Origin: Ectocarpus siliculosus | Taxonomy: Eukaryota; Sar; Phaeophyceae; Ectocarpales; Ectocarpaceae | NCBI GenBank assembly: GCA_000310025.1 | Contig: FN649731.1 | Location: 1,026,823 to 1,090,822, forward strand | DNA length: 64,000 nt | Direction of reading: 5' to 3' | In this document: positions 11,890 to 23,900 of the stretch, piece after piece | How the letters are laid out: each line of letters opens with the position of its first letter | Numbering within the stretch: position 1 is the first letter of the stretch | Translations under genes and position numbers: made by a program | The notes under the pieces: generated by a model | What the model was told of the DNA's origin: nothing | Database searches by the model: none | What the model saw: the letters and a program-made list of their open reading frames with translations, nothing else

Positions 11890-14090
11890 GCGCTGCGGTA
11901 CATCAGTCTGCTCGAAAAGGGAGAAATGTTCGGAGGGTAAGGAAGAGAAGAAGCGCGAGACGCTCGCCTACTCGTTCGACGCTTCTCCCGTGGCCAGACT
12001 TCATCGGTGTTTACGGGTGGCATCGCTTGACCATGGTACGGCGTGCTTGCACCGATCGTGCCACCTACGCATGTTTTCCGTTCCGCATGCTGCTAGCTGC
12101 TGCGTGACAGAGTGATGGAGGGAAAGGGCAGGAAAAGGTCCTCGGTTAAGGGAAGGAATGCGGTCGGAGTAGAACGAGCCCTTCACGAAAGTGACCTGGC
12201 GCCCCCAGTACGACACTCTTTACAGCAGCTGCCGCATGCGGTGTTCGGGCGCGAAGATGTAGGCAATCACCCGTGCCGCAACAATTTGTGCCCTGTCATT
12301 CAATGGGTGCTTAACAACGTACAGCCGAAAAGCGGTGAGCGGTGAGTGACCGAGGACCTGGCATGCAACGTTTCTCTGGCATCCAATGGGTTAGCGATAT
12401 TTCGATTCCAACGCTTGGCGATGGACGCACTAGGGAGGTACTCGATAGGATTTTGAGGTAGGGAGGCGTTGGCCAACACGGAGGAGTCGCAGCTGAACAG
12501 ACACTGTTGACAAGGCGACAATGACAAGTGTGGCAAGACTTGGTAGTGCCACAGCAGCTTCGTTATTCTGACAGCCCGTTTGTGTTTTGCCGCAGGACAA
12601 GGGAGGTAGAAAATCCCCCAAGCGTTGTTTTTGACAGAGGTACACGGCTATGTGTAGAAATATTCCCTCGACGGGGGTGATGCGCTTTCGAACGCACGTA
12701 GAAGCGCGAAAGCCGGTCCAGAAAATGTAATCGGCATGTTGCCGAGGATAGGAATTGTTGGTTTCTGCCCCAGTTACAGCGGAACGCATGGGAGGTATTT
12801 GCAAGGTCCCGAGACACGCGTTGCTTGGCTGGTGGACGCACCTGTATGATCTTGATTGTGTAACGATTTGCCTACGGCTATTCGTTCTCCGACATTGGGG
12901 TGGAAGATATCTTCCCCCGACACCAGTAAATGAGCGTTTTGGCTGCTTCTTGGAGAAGCACACTTTTCGTGCAGTTTCGTGAATGTCACTTGATCATTCC
13001 TTGTTCCGGAGGTTGTCAGCGTATCATCAACAGTTGCGCAATACGAGCGGCATTGGGCCTTCGATCGTTAATCTTATGCACGGGTGTCTTAAACGCGTTG
13101 TGTCAACCTCTGTTCAGCGTCGACTGCCTTGACGGTTTTTTGCAATCGCGTTGGGCGAAGGAAACCATGTGTTGCTGACTGAAACTTTCACACAACTTTC
13201 ACACTTGCGTACGCCATCATCCTCCACGGCAAAAAGTTCCCGCCGGACTGGACCGCCGAAAAAAAAAGGGTGTACAGTAGAATATCTTGGATGTCAAGAT
13301 TTAAATTTGTAGCTTCTAGCCGGAGCGGGTTCGATCTGTTGAAGACGTCCCTTTCACGATTTTGTTGCCGTTGGTCGGAACGGTGTGCAAGTGTTGAGAC
13401 ACAAGGGGTCATGTCACTTTGAGTACTGTAAGTGAATCGCCACATTAATGATGTGTGACATGTGGAGCTATTGCTGAATTTGCGAAAGAGCTCACGGCCC
13501 TGAGTCAGGCCGCAAATGCTGCACTCTTAGCTGTCGGGGATCCGGGCAACTGCGTACACTGATTGTCACCTTCTTGATAGGCGCACACGCAGTGGCATCA
13601 CAAAAGGGCCAAACCACTCAAGACGGAGACTCAAGCGGGGGTGTTGCAGGCCCTCGGAAAAGACAGATGATGCGTAACCTGTACCAGTCAGGTACTGATG
13701 ACCAGAGATTGGCACAGCTTGTTGTGAAAAGACAACAGCAGCAATGACGCCGCAAAGGCTACGAAGTAACCGATCGAGAATATGCCAGGAAAAAGACTGT
13801 GGCACAAATTTTCATTGTGACAATAATACGTCATTTTTATGTGAAGTCAACAACAAATGATATTTCGATCATGTCCCTTCCACAGAAGTATGTACGTGTG
13901 TTTCTTCTGGTCGCCGAGCAACGGGCAGCCAGTAGCGATACCCCCTGTGGGTAACGGGGTCAAACGGAAGGAGACTATTTAGCTGGCGGCACTTTGTAGC
14001 AGAGATGGTGTGTTATGGTGGCACCAGGTGTTGAATCAGGGAAAATACTTCTTCTGCGTTGTTTTGCGGTGGAGATTGTGTCATTAAAGA
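11890..14090. other. Non-coding spacer
   Basis: Short frames occur on both strands, the longest on the minus strand at 12430-12963, but none shows a domain, splice-site support or coding bias. Nothing recognisable is present. Confidence 0.35.
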
Positions 14091-14390
14091 AGACAACAAG
14101 AAGAGGAAGGTTTGTTCGTCGAAGCAGATAGAATAAACTGGTGTTTATTTTGGAACAGTCGAATTAGAATTTGGCTTCATTTTCTACCGGAAACCCAGGG
14201 TCACGGTGTTTGGAATTATTAGTCTATAGTTGGGGGTGTCAGACAACAAGAAGAGGAAGGTTTGTTCGTCGAAGCAGATAGAATAAACTGGTGTTTATTT
14301 TGTAACAGTCGAATTAGAATTTGGCTTCATTTTCTACCGGAAACCCAGGGTCACGGTGTTTGGAATTATTAGTCTATAGTTGGGGGTGTC
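14091..14390 (+). repeat. Repeat A, two tandem 150-bp copies
   Basis: Copies at 14091-14240 and 14241-14390 are nearly identical; one seen difference is tggaac versus tgtaac. A third copy lies at about 20020-20160, between the two B repeats downstream of the recombinase. Near-identity shows recent duplication or homogenisation. In a split-direct-repeat model this would be the left A1 repeat of the element at 17.5-20.6 kb. Confidence 0.85.
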
Positions 14391-15233
14391 ATTCCCAATA
14401 CCATCCGTGGAGACGATTGCTTACGTGAGTGGGCAGGGTGCAGTAAGATAAGCGGCGGCAAGCCAACGCAGTCTCGCTCGCCGCGCCGCTCAGATAGGTC
14501 CCTTCCCAAACATGGGATGCGGTTCATCCCAACCGAGACGTACTCTCGCTGAAGAAAAAAAATGCGGTTCGTCCCAACCAGACGTACTCTCTCTGAAGAA
14601 AAAATTCAACGGCAAAAAGAAAGAGCGGGGCCTGTTGTATGGTCGCACGCTGACTTGTCGCGGTTGATAGCAGCCATTGTACTGCACGGGGTGGAGGAAC
14701 CCTGCGGCATCGGACATAACCAATCGACCCGCGGCAGTAGGGCATGATGCTGTCACGATTATGCACATGAGGCAGGTGCCTTGTTTTCTGTTTCCCCCGG
14801 CTTACTAGGGACTACTTGCCGGTACAATCTTGTCTGTGCCGCGCACAGAGGGGCATATAGCTGAAGGAATCGAAAAGACTGAAAAACAATGAAGACGAGA
14901 AAAAAAAAACGAGACAGCGAACTACGTGCTGTATGCATAAGGAAAAAGAAGATGAGAAAAAAATAGGGGGGGGAGGTGGATGTGACACGCGAGGTTCGAA
15001 CTCGCGAGGAACGTCAGGTAGCGGTCCATGTGAGTACATCACGGTCTCGAGGGGCATCACGTCAAATTTATTGCCGCCGTGACACAAACCTTCTATAAGA
15101 ATACGTCACGTCCATCGACGATTAAGCGACCAAAAACGCCCGGACAGCAATTGATGCATGCCAAAAACTCGTCAACCTGCCGTAGGATTGTCTATGCGGA
15201 AGTGATCTCAATGAAAATAAAAAAAACAAGGAC
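14391..15233. other. Spacer with low-complexity tracts
   Basis: A short near-duplication (gcggttc, atcccaacc/gtcccaacc, agacgtactctc) lies at 14518-14600. Purine-rich tracts occupy 14880-14975. A palindromic box B-like sequence (gcgaggttcgaactcgcg) lies at 14998-15015 on the minus strand. No gene was recognised. Confidence 0.4.
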
Positions 15234-17220
15234 ACGCACCAGCACGGGACGCGCCAATAGTGGAAGCACTCGTCCGTGCTGTTGGCGAGTGGAAGTTAAC
15301 CGATCTCAACGCAACGAAACACGAAGTCATACATGTATCAGCACGGGATGCGCCAATGAGTGGAAGCACCCGCGCTGTTGGCGAGTAGAGTTAACCGAAT
15401 TCAACGCAGCGGTAGAAAAATACCACAAATCATGCATCAGTACGGGACGCGCCAATGAGTGGAAGCACCCGTGCTGCATATGTGATGTCAGCCTCAGCAC
15501 GGGACGCGCCAATGAGTGGAAGCACTCGTGCGGTTGGTGAGTAGAGTTAACCGATCTCAAAAAGAAAGAACAAAACGCCGTACATGTATCAGCACGGGAC
15601 GCGCCAATGAGTGGAAGCACCCGCGCTGTTGGCGAGTAGAGTTAACCGAATTCAACGCAGCGGTAGAGAAATACCACAAGTCATGCATCAGTACGGGACG
15701 CGCCAATGAGTGGAAGCACCCGTGCTGCATATGTGATGTCAGCCTCAGCACGGGACGCGCCAATGAGTGGAAGCACTCGTGCTGTTGGTGAGTAGAGTTA
15801 ACCGATCTCAAAAAGAAAGAACAAAACGCCGTACATGTATCAGCACGGGACGCGCCAATGAGTGGAAGCACCCGCGCTGTTGGCGAGTAGAGTTAACCGA
15901 ATTCAACGCAGCGGTAGAAAAATACCACAAATCATGCATCAGTACGGGACGCGCCAATGAATGGAAGCACCCGTGCTGCATATGTGATGTCCGCCTCAGC
16001 ACGGGACGCGCCAATGAGTGGAAGCACTCGTGCTGTTGGTGAGTAGAGTTAACCGATCTCAAAAAGAAAGAACAAAACGCCGTACACGTATCAGCACGGG
16101 ACGCGCCAATGAGTGGAAGCACCCGCGCTGTTGGCGAGTAGAGTTAACCGAATTCAACGCAGCGGTAGGAAATACCACAAATCATGCATCAGTACGGGAC
16201 GCGCCAATGAGTGGAAGCACCCGTGCTGCATATGTGATGTCAGCCTCAGCACGGGACGCGCCAACGAGTGGAAGCACTCGTGCTGTTGGCGAGTAGAGTT
16301 AACCGATCTCAAAAAGAAAGAACAAAACGCCGTACACGTATCAGCACGGGACGCACCAATGAGTGGGCGCACCCGCGCTGTTGGCGAGTAGAGTTAACCG
16401 AATTCAACGCAGCGGTAGGAAATACCACAAATCATGCATCAGTACGGGACGCGCCAATGAGTGGAAGCACCCGTGCTGTATATGTGTTGTCAGCCTCAGC
16501 ACGGGACGCGCCAACGAGTGGAAGCACTCGTGCTGTTGGCGAGTAGAGTTAACCGATCTCAAAAAGAAAGAACAAAACGCCGTACACGTATTAGCACGGG
16601 ACGCGCCAATGAGTGGACGCACCCGTGCTGTTGGCGAGTAGAGTTAACCGAATTCAACGCATCGAAAACGAAGTCGTACACGTATCAGTACGGGACGCGC
16701 CAATGAGTGGAAGCACCCGTGCTGCATATGTGTTGTCAGTTTCAGCAAGGGACGCGCCAATGAGTGCTGTTGGCGAGTAGAGTTAACCGATCTCAAAAAG
16801 AAAGAACAAAAACGCCGTACACGTATCAGTACGGGACGCGCCAATGAGTGGGCGCACCCGTGCTGTTGGGCGAGTAGAATTAACCGATCTCCACGCATCG
16901 AAAACGAAGTCATACACGTATCAGTACGGGACGCGCCAATGAGTGGAAGCACCCGTGCTCATATGTGTTGTCAGTTTCAGCAAGGGACGCGCCAATGAGT
17001 GGAAGCACCCGCGCTGCGTACAAGTATCATCAGTGCGGGTCGCGCCAATGAGTGGAAGCACCCGTGCTGCATATGTGTTGTCAGTTTCAGCGAGGGACGC
17101 GCCAATGAGTGGAAGCACCCGCGCTGTTGGCAAGTGGAGTTCACCGTATCCAACGCATCGAAAAAAAAAAAAAAACACGTATCAGCACGGGACGCGCCAA
17201 TGAGTGGAAGCACCCGTGCC
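15234..17220 (+). repeat. Higher-order satellite with palindromic ~35-bp core
   Basis: About 25 copies of a core reading GGGACGCGCCAATGAGTGG occur over 2 kb. Three cores with different spacers form a higher-order unit. Unit starts at 15339, 15590, 15841, 16092, 16342 and 16592 give periods of 251, 251, 251, 250 and 250 bp. Each core is bounded by GCACGGG or GTACGGG on the left and CCCGTGC or a one-base variant on the right, so single strands could form a stem with a ~21-base loop. The 3' part (16690-17220) is less regular and loses spacers. Long reading frames appear in several frames but shift between repeats, so they are by-products. The array ends at A-rich DNA (17160-17275). Confidence 0.9.
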
Positions 17221-17499
17221 GATGGCGAACCGGGGTTCACCGAATCCAAGAAAATATATATATAAAAAAAAAAAAAAGAGAAACCATCGCTAGTGTTCCA
17301 AAGAGAGAAATATTCGGGATTGGTCGACGTCCGGTGACCGTAGCGTCAGCAGCAATAATCACTCCATTCAATCCACAGGCGTCGAGAATGAACTAACGCG
17401 AGCTCGCGATATAACAACGCGTCGTTCTGGGCCCGACGAAAACCCACGTCAGATAGTTTCGCCCGAAGATAGGATTTGTAGACCATTCTAACTGCAGAT

Positions 17500-18490
17500 C
17501 CAGGCGCGCGATCGACTACGCCCACGATGAAGAGGAAAAGAAGTGTTCCCGCAACGCCGCCCTGACGCTCGCCCGCCGCCTGCCGCCGGTCCGCTGCTTA
17601 TACGACTCCAACCGCGACCAGATGCCGACACGGGCCTCCACGCGGAGCGGCAGGGCAGCGGCTGGGCAAGCAGGGCGAGGTCGGGCGGCGACACCTTCGA
17701 CACCACGCACGAGAGGTCTACCGCGCGATCGGTGGCGAGCTCGACGGCTCGCCCCTCGACGCGCAGCGGATCACGTACTCCCGCGAGGCGTCGAGCGGTA
17801 TCCTCCTCGCGAGCGCCAGGGACAGGCACCCGCGGCGACCCCCCCGCTGATGAGACTGAGCTCGCTTCTCTCCGCGGGCTGGTGGACGGCCTGAGGGAGG
17901 AGCTGCAGCGGAAGCGCGATGAGGCTGCCGGTGATCGCCAGCAGCTTCAAGCAACGATCGACGACCTGATCGCCACCCAAGCAGCAGGACCTGGCCTTCC
18001 GGGGGGGGGTGCAACTTGTGGGCACAACCGCCCCACCATCGGCCTCTCGGGCCCCCGCTACACCCAGCGCCGAGGCGGCTAAGGCTACGGCAAAGGATAG
18101 AGCGCGGATGTGGGGGGACCTCCGCCGGGTAAAAGCGTGGCTCATCCTGGGGCGGCCCCCGGCAGTTTCAAAACTGTCGCAGATGGAGTGGCAATCCTTG
18201 CTTCGCAAAGGCGTCCTGGTGACAGAGAAAGTGGCGGCATCGCTCGACACGCTCGTGGTTACTGCTTCGCCTTCAACTCGTCGTCCGGTTGCCATGATCG
18301 TAACTGCCCACACATCCACGCCCAGAACCCTTCCCACGCTAGGCGCGGAGCGTCCGAAACTCCGGCAACCGGCGCGCGCGGCGTTGGCCACGGCAACGGG
18401 GGAGGGCGCGGAGGAGAGGCGCGCGCCGCTGGCGAGGGCGGCGCGAGACCCAAGGCCGCTGGCTTCTTCACCCACGGGAAAGACAAATAG
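17500..18490 (+). pseudogene. Gag-like frame with CCCH zinc finger, frameshifted
   Basis: Coding-like sequence runs through several frames. An acidic/helical part (REELQRKRDEAAGDRQQLQ, about 17895-17955) is in one frame. A second frame after a nine-G run at 18001-18009 gives GVQLVGTTAPPSASRAP. The first frame then resumes with a finger of spacing C-x8-C-x4-C-x3-H in YCFAFNSSSGCHDRNCPHIH (about 18258-18315), followed by a Gly/Arg/Ala-rich tail to TAG 18488-18490. A finger of this kind is typical of gag-like proteins of DIRS-group elements. The frame changes indicate decay. Confidence 0.6.
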
Positions 18491-18583
18491 GGGTGCGGGC
18501 TCTCCCGCGTAGCGGGGGGGCCTACCTCGGATGGCAGCGCACCTGCGGCTAAATCGAACGGCAGCACGCCGGTCTACACGAGG

Positions 18584-19740
18584 TTGGCTCCAGGGCTATC
18601 AGCAGGTTCAGGACCTGGGACAGGCAGGACGGGACTTTGTTACCGACGTCTTGGCATGCAGCTCGTCGAGCACTCAGTTGCGTCTTCGTCTAGAAGGACT
18701 TACACGTCAGGCTTCAACTCTTGGTGCACGTTTCGCAGGCTGACGGAGAAGCCCAAGTTCCTAGGGCAACGTGCCGGGGACCTTCATGTGTGGGAGTTGA
18801 TAGACTTCGTAGCCTGGTGTTTCGAGTCTGAGGGTAATCTAGCGAGTACAATATCCGGAAAACTCACGGCTGTACAACATTTTCATAGGCTGGAAGCTTC
18901 TGTCGAGCTAGACTTGTCGTCTCCGATGTTGAAATGTGCGCTAAGGGGGATTGCGAGGAACCACGTGGCTGTGGGGACGGTACGCCGTGTGCGCCTGCCT
19001 GTGTCTTGGCGTATGCTGCTGGACGGGGAAAGCGCAAGCCAGAACTGGGGGGAAGGGGGCAGAGTGATGTGGCTGTGTCTGTGCTTGTCCTATCTCTTTA
19101 TCACACGGTCTGATGAGGTGTTCGCGAATGATGCGGGCAGGGTGCATGAGGCACACTGTCTTACGAGGGCGGACGTAGCATTGTTTGCTGGCGAGACGCA
19201 ATTAGTCTTTAGTCACTATCGTAGAGCAGACCGTGTCGAAATGAGGTTTAGAGGGCACAAGGCCGATCAAGAGCAGAAAGGAAACATACGGGTTCGTACG
19301 CGAGACGAAGTCACCGGACCGAAGTCAGGTGTGAGAGCACGCGGTGGCGCGGTGGCTCTTGTGGTGGAGCTGTTATCGTGTCATGCGACGTTCCCTGACT
19401 CCGCACCGTTGGCTTCGTACCGTAGTGGAAGAGCAGTGAGAGTAGTGAGGTATACTGCTGCCCTCCGTGCACTCAGAGAAGTGGTATAGCGAGGTCGGGG
19501 CGTAACCCCCAGGAGTACGCGTTGCACTCGTTGCGAATTGGAGGCGCGACGGCTCTTGCATCGGGCGGAGACATCGCAGAACGAGTGATTCAGAGAGAAG
19601 GGAAGTGGAGGTCGGATGCATACAAGCCGTACGCGCGAAACAATGTAGAGGATTCGCGGCGAGTGTCACGGAAACTTACAGACGGCAGTAGGATCGTATC
19701 GAGACAGCCGGGGGAGGGGACCGTCTGGGGGAACGGATAG
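18584..19740 (+). pseudogene. Tyrosine recombinase (phage-integrase fold), frameshifted
   Basis: The frame from 18584 encodes a core-binding-like N-terminal half (SSRRTYTSGFNSWCTF, then WELIDFVAWCFE). The catalytic half starts with the first Arg in LFITRSDEVF (about 19095-19125) and ends at TAG 19487-19489. In another frame from about 19498 the rest follows: HSLRIGGATALA supplies the His-x-x-Arg pair, and GKWRSDAYKPYAR supplies the Trp and the catalytic Tyr (about 19600-19640). The stop and frame change at 19480-19500 separate the first catalytic Arg from the rest. It may be dead, or expressed by frameshifting. Recombinases of this type insert circular DNA copies of DIRS-group elements and Cryptons. 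Confidence 0.8.
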
Positions 19741-19781
19741 TTGACTTATTCGGTAGTCGTCCAGAAACTGACCTCGATGTG

Positions 19782-20019
19782 GGTGTTGTAGAATGGTGTG
19801 TACCATTTGAGGACTTGGTCAGTTTTGGGACTCCTGCGTTTGCAGTCGTAGTCCCCCGGCTAGTATTTGTGGGGAGAGAGATGGATTTGTAAGAGTTGAC
19901 GCCGGCCTTTGCAGCTAACGCGGCCGGAGAGACGATGAGCGTTTCGTGCGTCTCTCTCCCCAACACGTAGCCTAGAAACCGAAGAAATAATGAAGCAATT
20001 CGAAAGAAAACAAAATAAA
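19782..20019 (+). repeat. Repeat B1 (238 bp)
   Basis: Practically identical to repeat B2 at 20351-20588 over 238 bp. It begins GGTGTTGTAGAATGG and ends CAAAATAAA. The recombinase frame ends just before it. It abuts repeat A2 directly. Confidence 0.9.
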
Positions 20020-20160
20020 AGGAAGGTTTGTTCGTCGAAGCAGATAGAATAAACTGGTGTTTATTTTGTAACAGTCGAATTAGAATTTGGCTTCATTTTC
20101 TACCGGAAACCCAGGGTCACGGTGTTTGGAATTATTAGTCTATAGTTGGGGGTGTCATTC
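20020..20160 (+). repeat. Repeat A2
   Basis: Third copy of the repeat found in tandem at 14091-14390, lacking its first few bases. Shared sequence runs from aggaaggtttg to gggtgtcattc. It lies between B1 and B2. Confidence 0.9.
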
Positions 20161-20350
20161 CGTGATCGAGTCCACGCAGGGGCTGTAGCAAAGTCGGGTA
20201 ACGTGTGACAGCTACAGAGCGCGTGAAGCAACGGAAGGACAGCAGCAGCCGCCTAACGCAGTAGCGGCGGCAGTTTAGAAAATCCCGCCCTCCCATCCCT
20301 TTTCTTTCGAAGGTGGGGGCATAAGTTCGGGAATATTCGGTATCTAGTCA

Positions 20351-20588
20351 GGTGTTGTAGAATGGTGTGTACCATTTGAGGACTTGGTCAGTTTTGGGAC
20401 TCCTGCGTTTGCAGTCGTAGTCCCCCGGCTAGTATTTGTGGGGAGAGAGATGGATTTGTAAGAGTTGACGCCGGCCTTTGCAGCTAACGCGGCCGGAGAG
20501 ACGATGAGCGTTTCGTGCGTCTCTCTCCCCAACACGTAGCCTAGAAACCGAAGAAATAATGAAGCAATTCGAAAGAAAACAAAATAAA
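20351..20588 (+). repeat. Repeat B2 (238 bp)
   Basis: Second copy of repeat B and the probable right end of the element. The ~190 bp before it (20161-20350) also recurs in the inverted solo copy at 26605-27000, so the complete right-terminal repeat is about 400 bp and B1 is a shortened version of it. Confidence 0.85.
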
Positions 20589-20967
20589 CTCACATCTTGC
20601 TTTCGACAGTCCGCGGCGGAAATGGTTACGGTTCAGTTTCCAGCGGTTTCCATCTGCTATATTTCCATCCGCTTCGTTCCGTCCTCGAAGCGCGTGATAT
20701 CGCCGAAGCCGCACTCACGGTGAGACGGGCAGCTGAGTGACACCTGAGTTTTTTTCCTTGTATCAACCGCCGTAAGCCGCTGACCAATGAAGAGGCACGC
20801 GTGCGGGTTTCCCCTATGGTCACACATGCAACAGTGATCTTCGCGTACCCGCCGTCCTCCGCAGTGTAGGCTACGCATAAAACCCCTAGAGAAAGTATCA
20901 ATACTCCGCGTATTGATTAGAGGTGGTCAGAGCTACAAAGACATCAGCAGCGCAAAGGAGAAACCAC

Positions 20968-23900
20968 ATGATGAGAGTTCAGCGAGACCAGCGCAAGTCC
21001 TCGCCCACTTTACGTCATCAGCCGCGTGAACGTGAGCCCGAAACGGGTGAACACAAAGCCGACGAGTGCCGCACCAGGGGAGTGATGCGTACACATACTA
21101 ACCTCGAAAAGGTATCGGCGGCGACGAACGAAGCAGAGGCGAAGGCTGGAAGCAGAAGGGCCCTGACTTCCCACAGCCTGGTCCACTCGCGAGATACACG
21201 AATGCCGCCGGCCTCTTCAGGATTTGAATCCGACTGCATGCACACAGCGAGGGGAGCGGAGTCAGACACGATGATGACGGCCAGGGATATGCACACCTCG
21301 AGAACGGACGACTACCTGTCGGCCGTCGAGCCCAACACATGCCGGAGTACGGGCACTCTCTTTGAGGTACTGGAAATTCCATGTTCATTTACTTCCTGAT
21401 ACTACTCGAATAATGTGATGCGGCTGTGGTTCGACGAAGTGTCCGGGATGTCAGGTTTTTCGATGAGGCGACGTTGTGCGAAGGAAGAAAAACGCCGCAC
21501 ATCGTGTATGTATTGTAGACTGCAGCAGCAGTACATTGAGGAAGGGTGTCCTCGATGCTCATACATATTGTACAGAACATCCAAATGAACGCACATTTCA
21601 CGACTACAAATATCAATCCTGAAGGCTCAAACTCGACATAGGCCCTACAACCCGTTTCTGGGCGCCATTTATGAAACTGTTCATCGCCTCGCCTACGACT
21701 ACTTCAGGACGGCGATCTGGCGCGTCCGAGCAGTGCCCCAGCCTACGACCTCCCTGCGTACCAGTTCGACGGGCGCACCGCCCTCATGTTTGGTGAACAA
21801 TCCAGCCGAGGGGTGAATGAGTGCAATCGTGAAATAACCCGTAGCTTGCAGAGGTATGACGGTGGGAGCCGTGGCCACGGCCGCGGCGGCCAACCTTCGT
21901 ACGAAGGGCCTCCAACGGGTACGAAACAAGACGCATTCAACGGGCCGTTTGGGCGTGAAGGACGCATTAGCCGCAACAGCAGCACGACCAAACCTTTGGT
22001 TGGGAGGTCGAAGCGCTTCGATAAACCATCGTGGACTCGCGGCGAGCAGCAACTGCCGGGGCGGGGCCAGGTACAACTTCAAGAGTTTTTCCCGCGTGTT
22101 GTGTTGAGCAAGATGCGGGACCTTGTGTCCGAGTTCTTTCACTACACCCACGGTACCCGAACACACCCCAAGGTTTCATCCGGGCGCTTGCACAGCGCCT
22201 CGAGATGCGAACAGTTTGTTGTTTGGCGACGAATCAATCAATAGTGGCGGTTCTACGAGGGCGTGTTCATCCGTCGGATATACTCCTCTCGGGTTTACTG
22301 CGTCGGTCGTTTGAATGTATGGTGAACGCCAGAATCATCGAAACCCTGCGGCCGTGTTGGGTGGATTGGTTGGTGGCGGAAATGCGGCAGGTGGGAGCAG
22401 CGAGTAGAACAAACGTAGGTGGCGGTGATACTGCTGCTCCGCCGGGAGGCTTCCGACAAAGCATCGTGGAAGACGTGTTCAGCTATGCTAGGCACAACCG
22501 TGTCCTGGACCTCGAGAGGATGATGGATCAGTGAGTCGGTGATGTTCCGGTTTTCGTCCGTCATGGTTTGAATTGTAAAGCGTTTCTCGCGCCGTACTGA
22601 GACTAGTTCGGTGGAACAGAAAAGCGACAATTTTCCCGTTTTTCGGAGGGGTTCACCGAAAAACCTCCCCGCGTGCGTGACATGCATCTGTGTACCTGTA
22701 TATTGCCAGTACATTTGTTGATGGTAGCAGACTGTCGGCCTACCTCAGCAAAAGATCTACAGTAACTGCGCTACGATCGTGGCCCTCTCATAGATGAGCT
22801 CCGATTCGGGCTCCCACAGGATTATTCTTGGGGTGCATGGCTTCCTCATTAACGCGAGAGGGGTCAGCGGTGCCGTCCTCATGTATGTGCACGGACCTAC
22901 GTACCTACGCACGATAGTACCCTGAACGAATGCGGAAAAGTGAACCTCGCCGGGATTTGAACCTTCACCATAGAGCAGAAAATACTTCGTTGATCTCGAT
23001 TGGAGCGGCGGGCTCATCTCTTTGCGGCGTATTGTGCTCTGTCTAGTGCGTCTGCATGTGTACGCGAAACGCCGTTAACAATTGTTTTGTCCAAGTGTTA
23101 GTAGATCAGTTCCGTGTTGATTTTCTTTGTTGCACTGTTCGCTGAATTTGGTTCCTCGCCTCGCAAATACGAAGGAGGTGATACCTGTTGAGGAGTGTTG
23201 CTTTGGGTGTACATTATGGAGGATAGATGGTGGGATGGCCAGGAGGTATACCTATATTCCCATCAGAATTGTCTTCTCTGTGTGCCCCCTGCTGAAATTG
23301 GATCCCTACCTCGGCTCAGACCTTCTCTCAGCAACAAGAATATTTTCCATTTCTACACGATCGTGAAGCAAGAGCGTCAGGTGACATTTTCCTGTTCCCT
23401 GAGGAAGCTACTACCTACGGCTTGCAGTAAGGTGACAGCGAGAAACAGCGGCACCGCTGCAAACCAATTCCCGGCAACAAGATCGGTCGTTGGATGCGCA
23501 AAACTCTAAATCAAACGCGTTTTCAATTACACATCTCTCGTCCGTACGAAACAGGGGCGTCCCGGCTGATGTGCGGGACAGCCACGGCAACACCATTCTG
23601 ATTGTGGCATGTCAAAACGGGCACAAGCGGGCGTTGAAGGCAGCCTTGCGTCATGGGGCTGATCCAGATGCTAGCAATGCCCGGGGAAACACGGCCCTCC
23701 ACTATTGCTACGCGTTTGGTGGGTGACGTGTTGTTGATTTGCAGGGAAAACACGGTACTCTTTTGCCGTAGCAATCGGCGGTGCGTGGCTGGGTCTAGAG
23801 TCCGACGAACGTTAAGAAGCGAAGCTGCAAACTATGATCGGCCACACTACTGTATGCACGTCGTTCCATTGTGGTAAGAACTGTTCGGGCGAAGCATCTG

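Larger units (their letters stand above)
17400..20588 (+). mobile_element. Tyrosine-recombinase retroelement remnant (DIRS/Ngaro-like)
   Basis: Order on the plus strand: gag-like frame with a CCCH finger, tyrosine recombinase, repeat B1 (19782-20019), repeat A2 (20020-about 20160), a unique stretch, and repeat B2 (20351-20588). With the A copies at 14091-14390 this gives A1 ... coding ... B1-A2-B2, the split-direct-repeat plan known from PAT, Kangaroo and Ngaro elements. No reverse transcriptase or RNase H region was found between the gag-like part and the recombinase, so the copy is internally deleted or the element is a non-autonomous derivative. A Crypton is the main alternative, since Cryptons also carry only a recombinase. 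Confidence 0.6.

Noticed and set aside
15234-17220. CRISPR-like array
   Set aside because: Spacers are themselves repeated, unit sizes are irregular, no cas genes exist, and the context is eukaryotic.
15327-17249. Many ~90-codon frames on both strands in the satellite
   Set aside because: They follow from the repeat; the 250/251-bp period is not a multiple of three, so frames shift between copies and no single protein is encoded.
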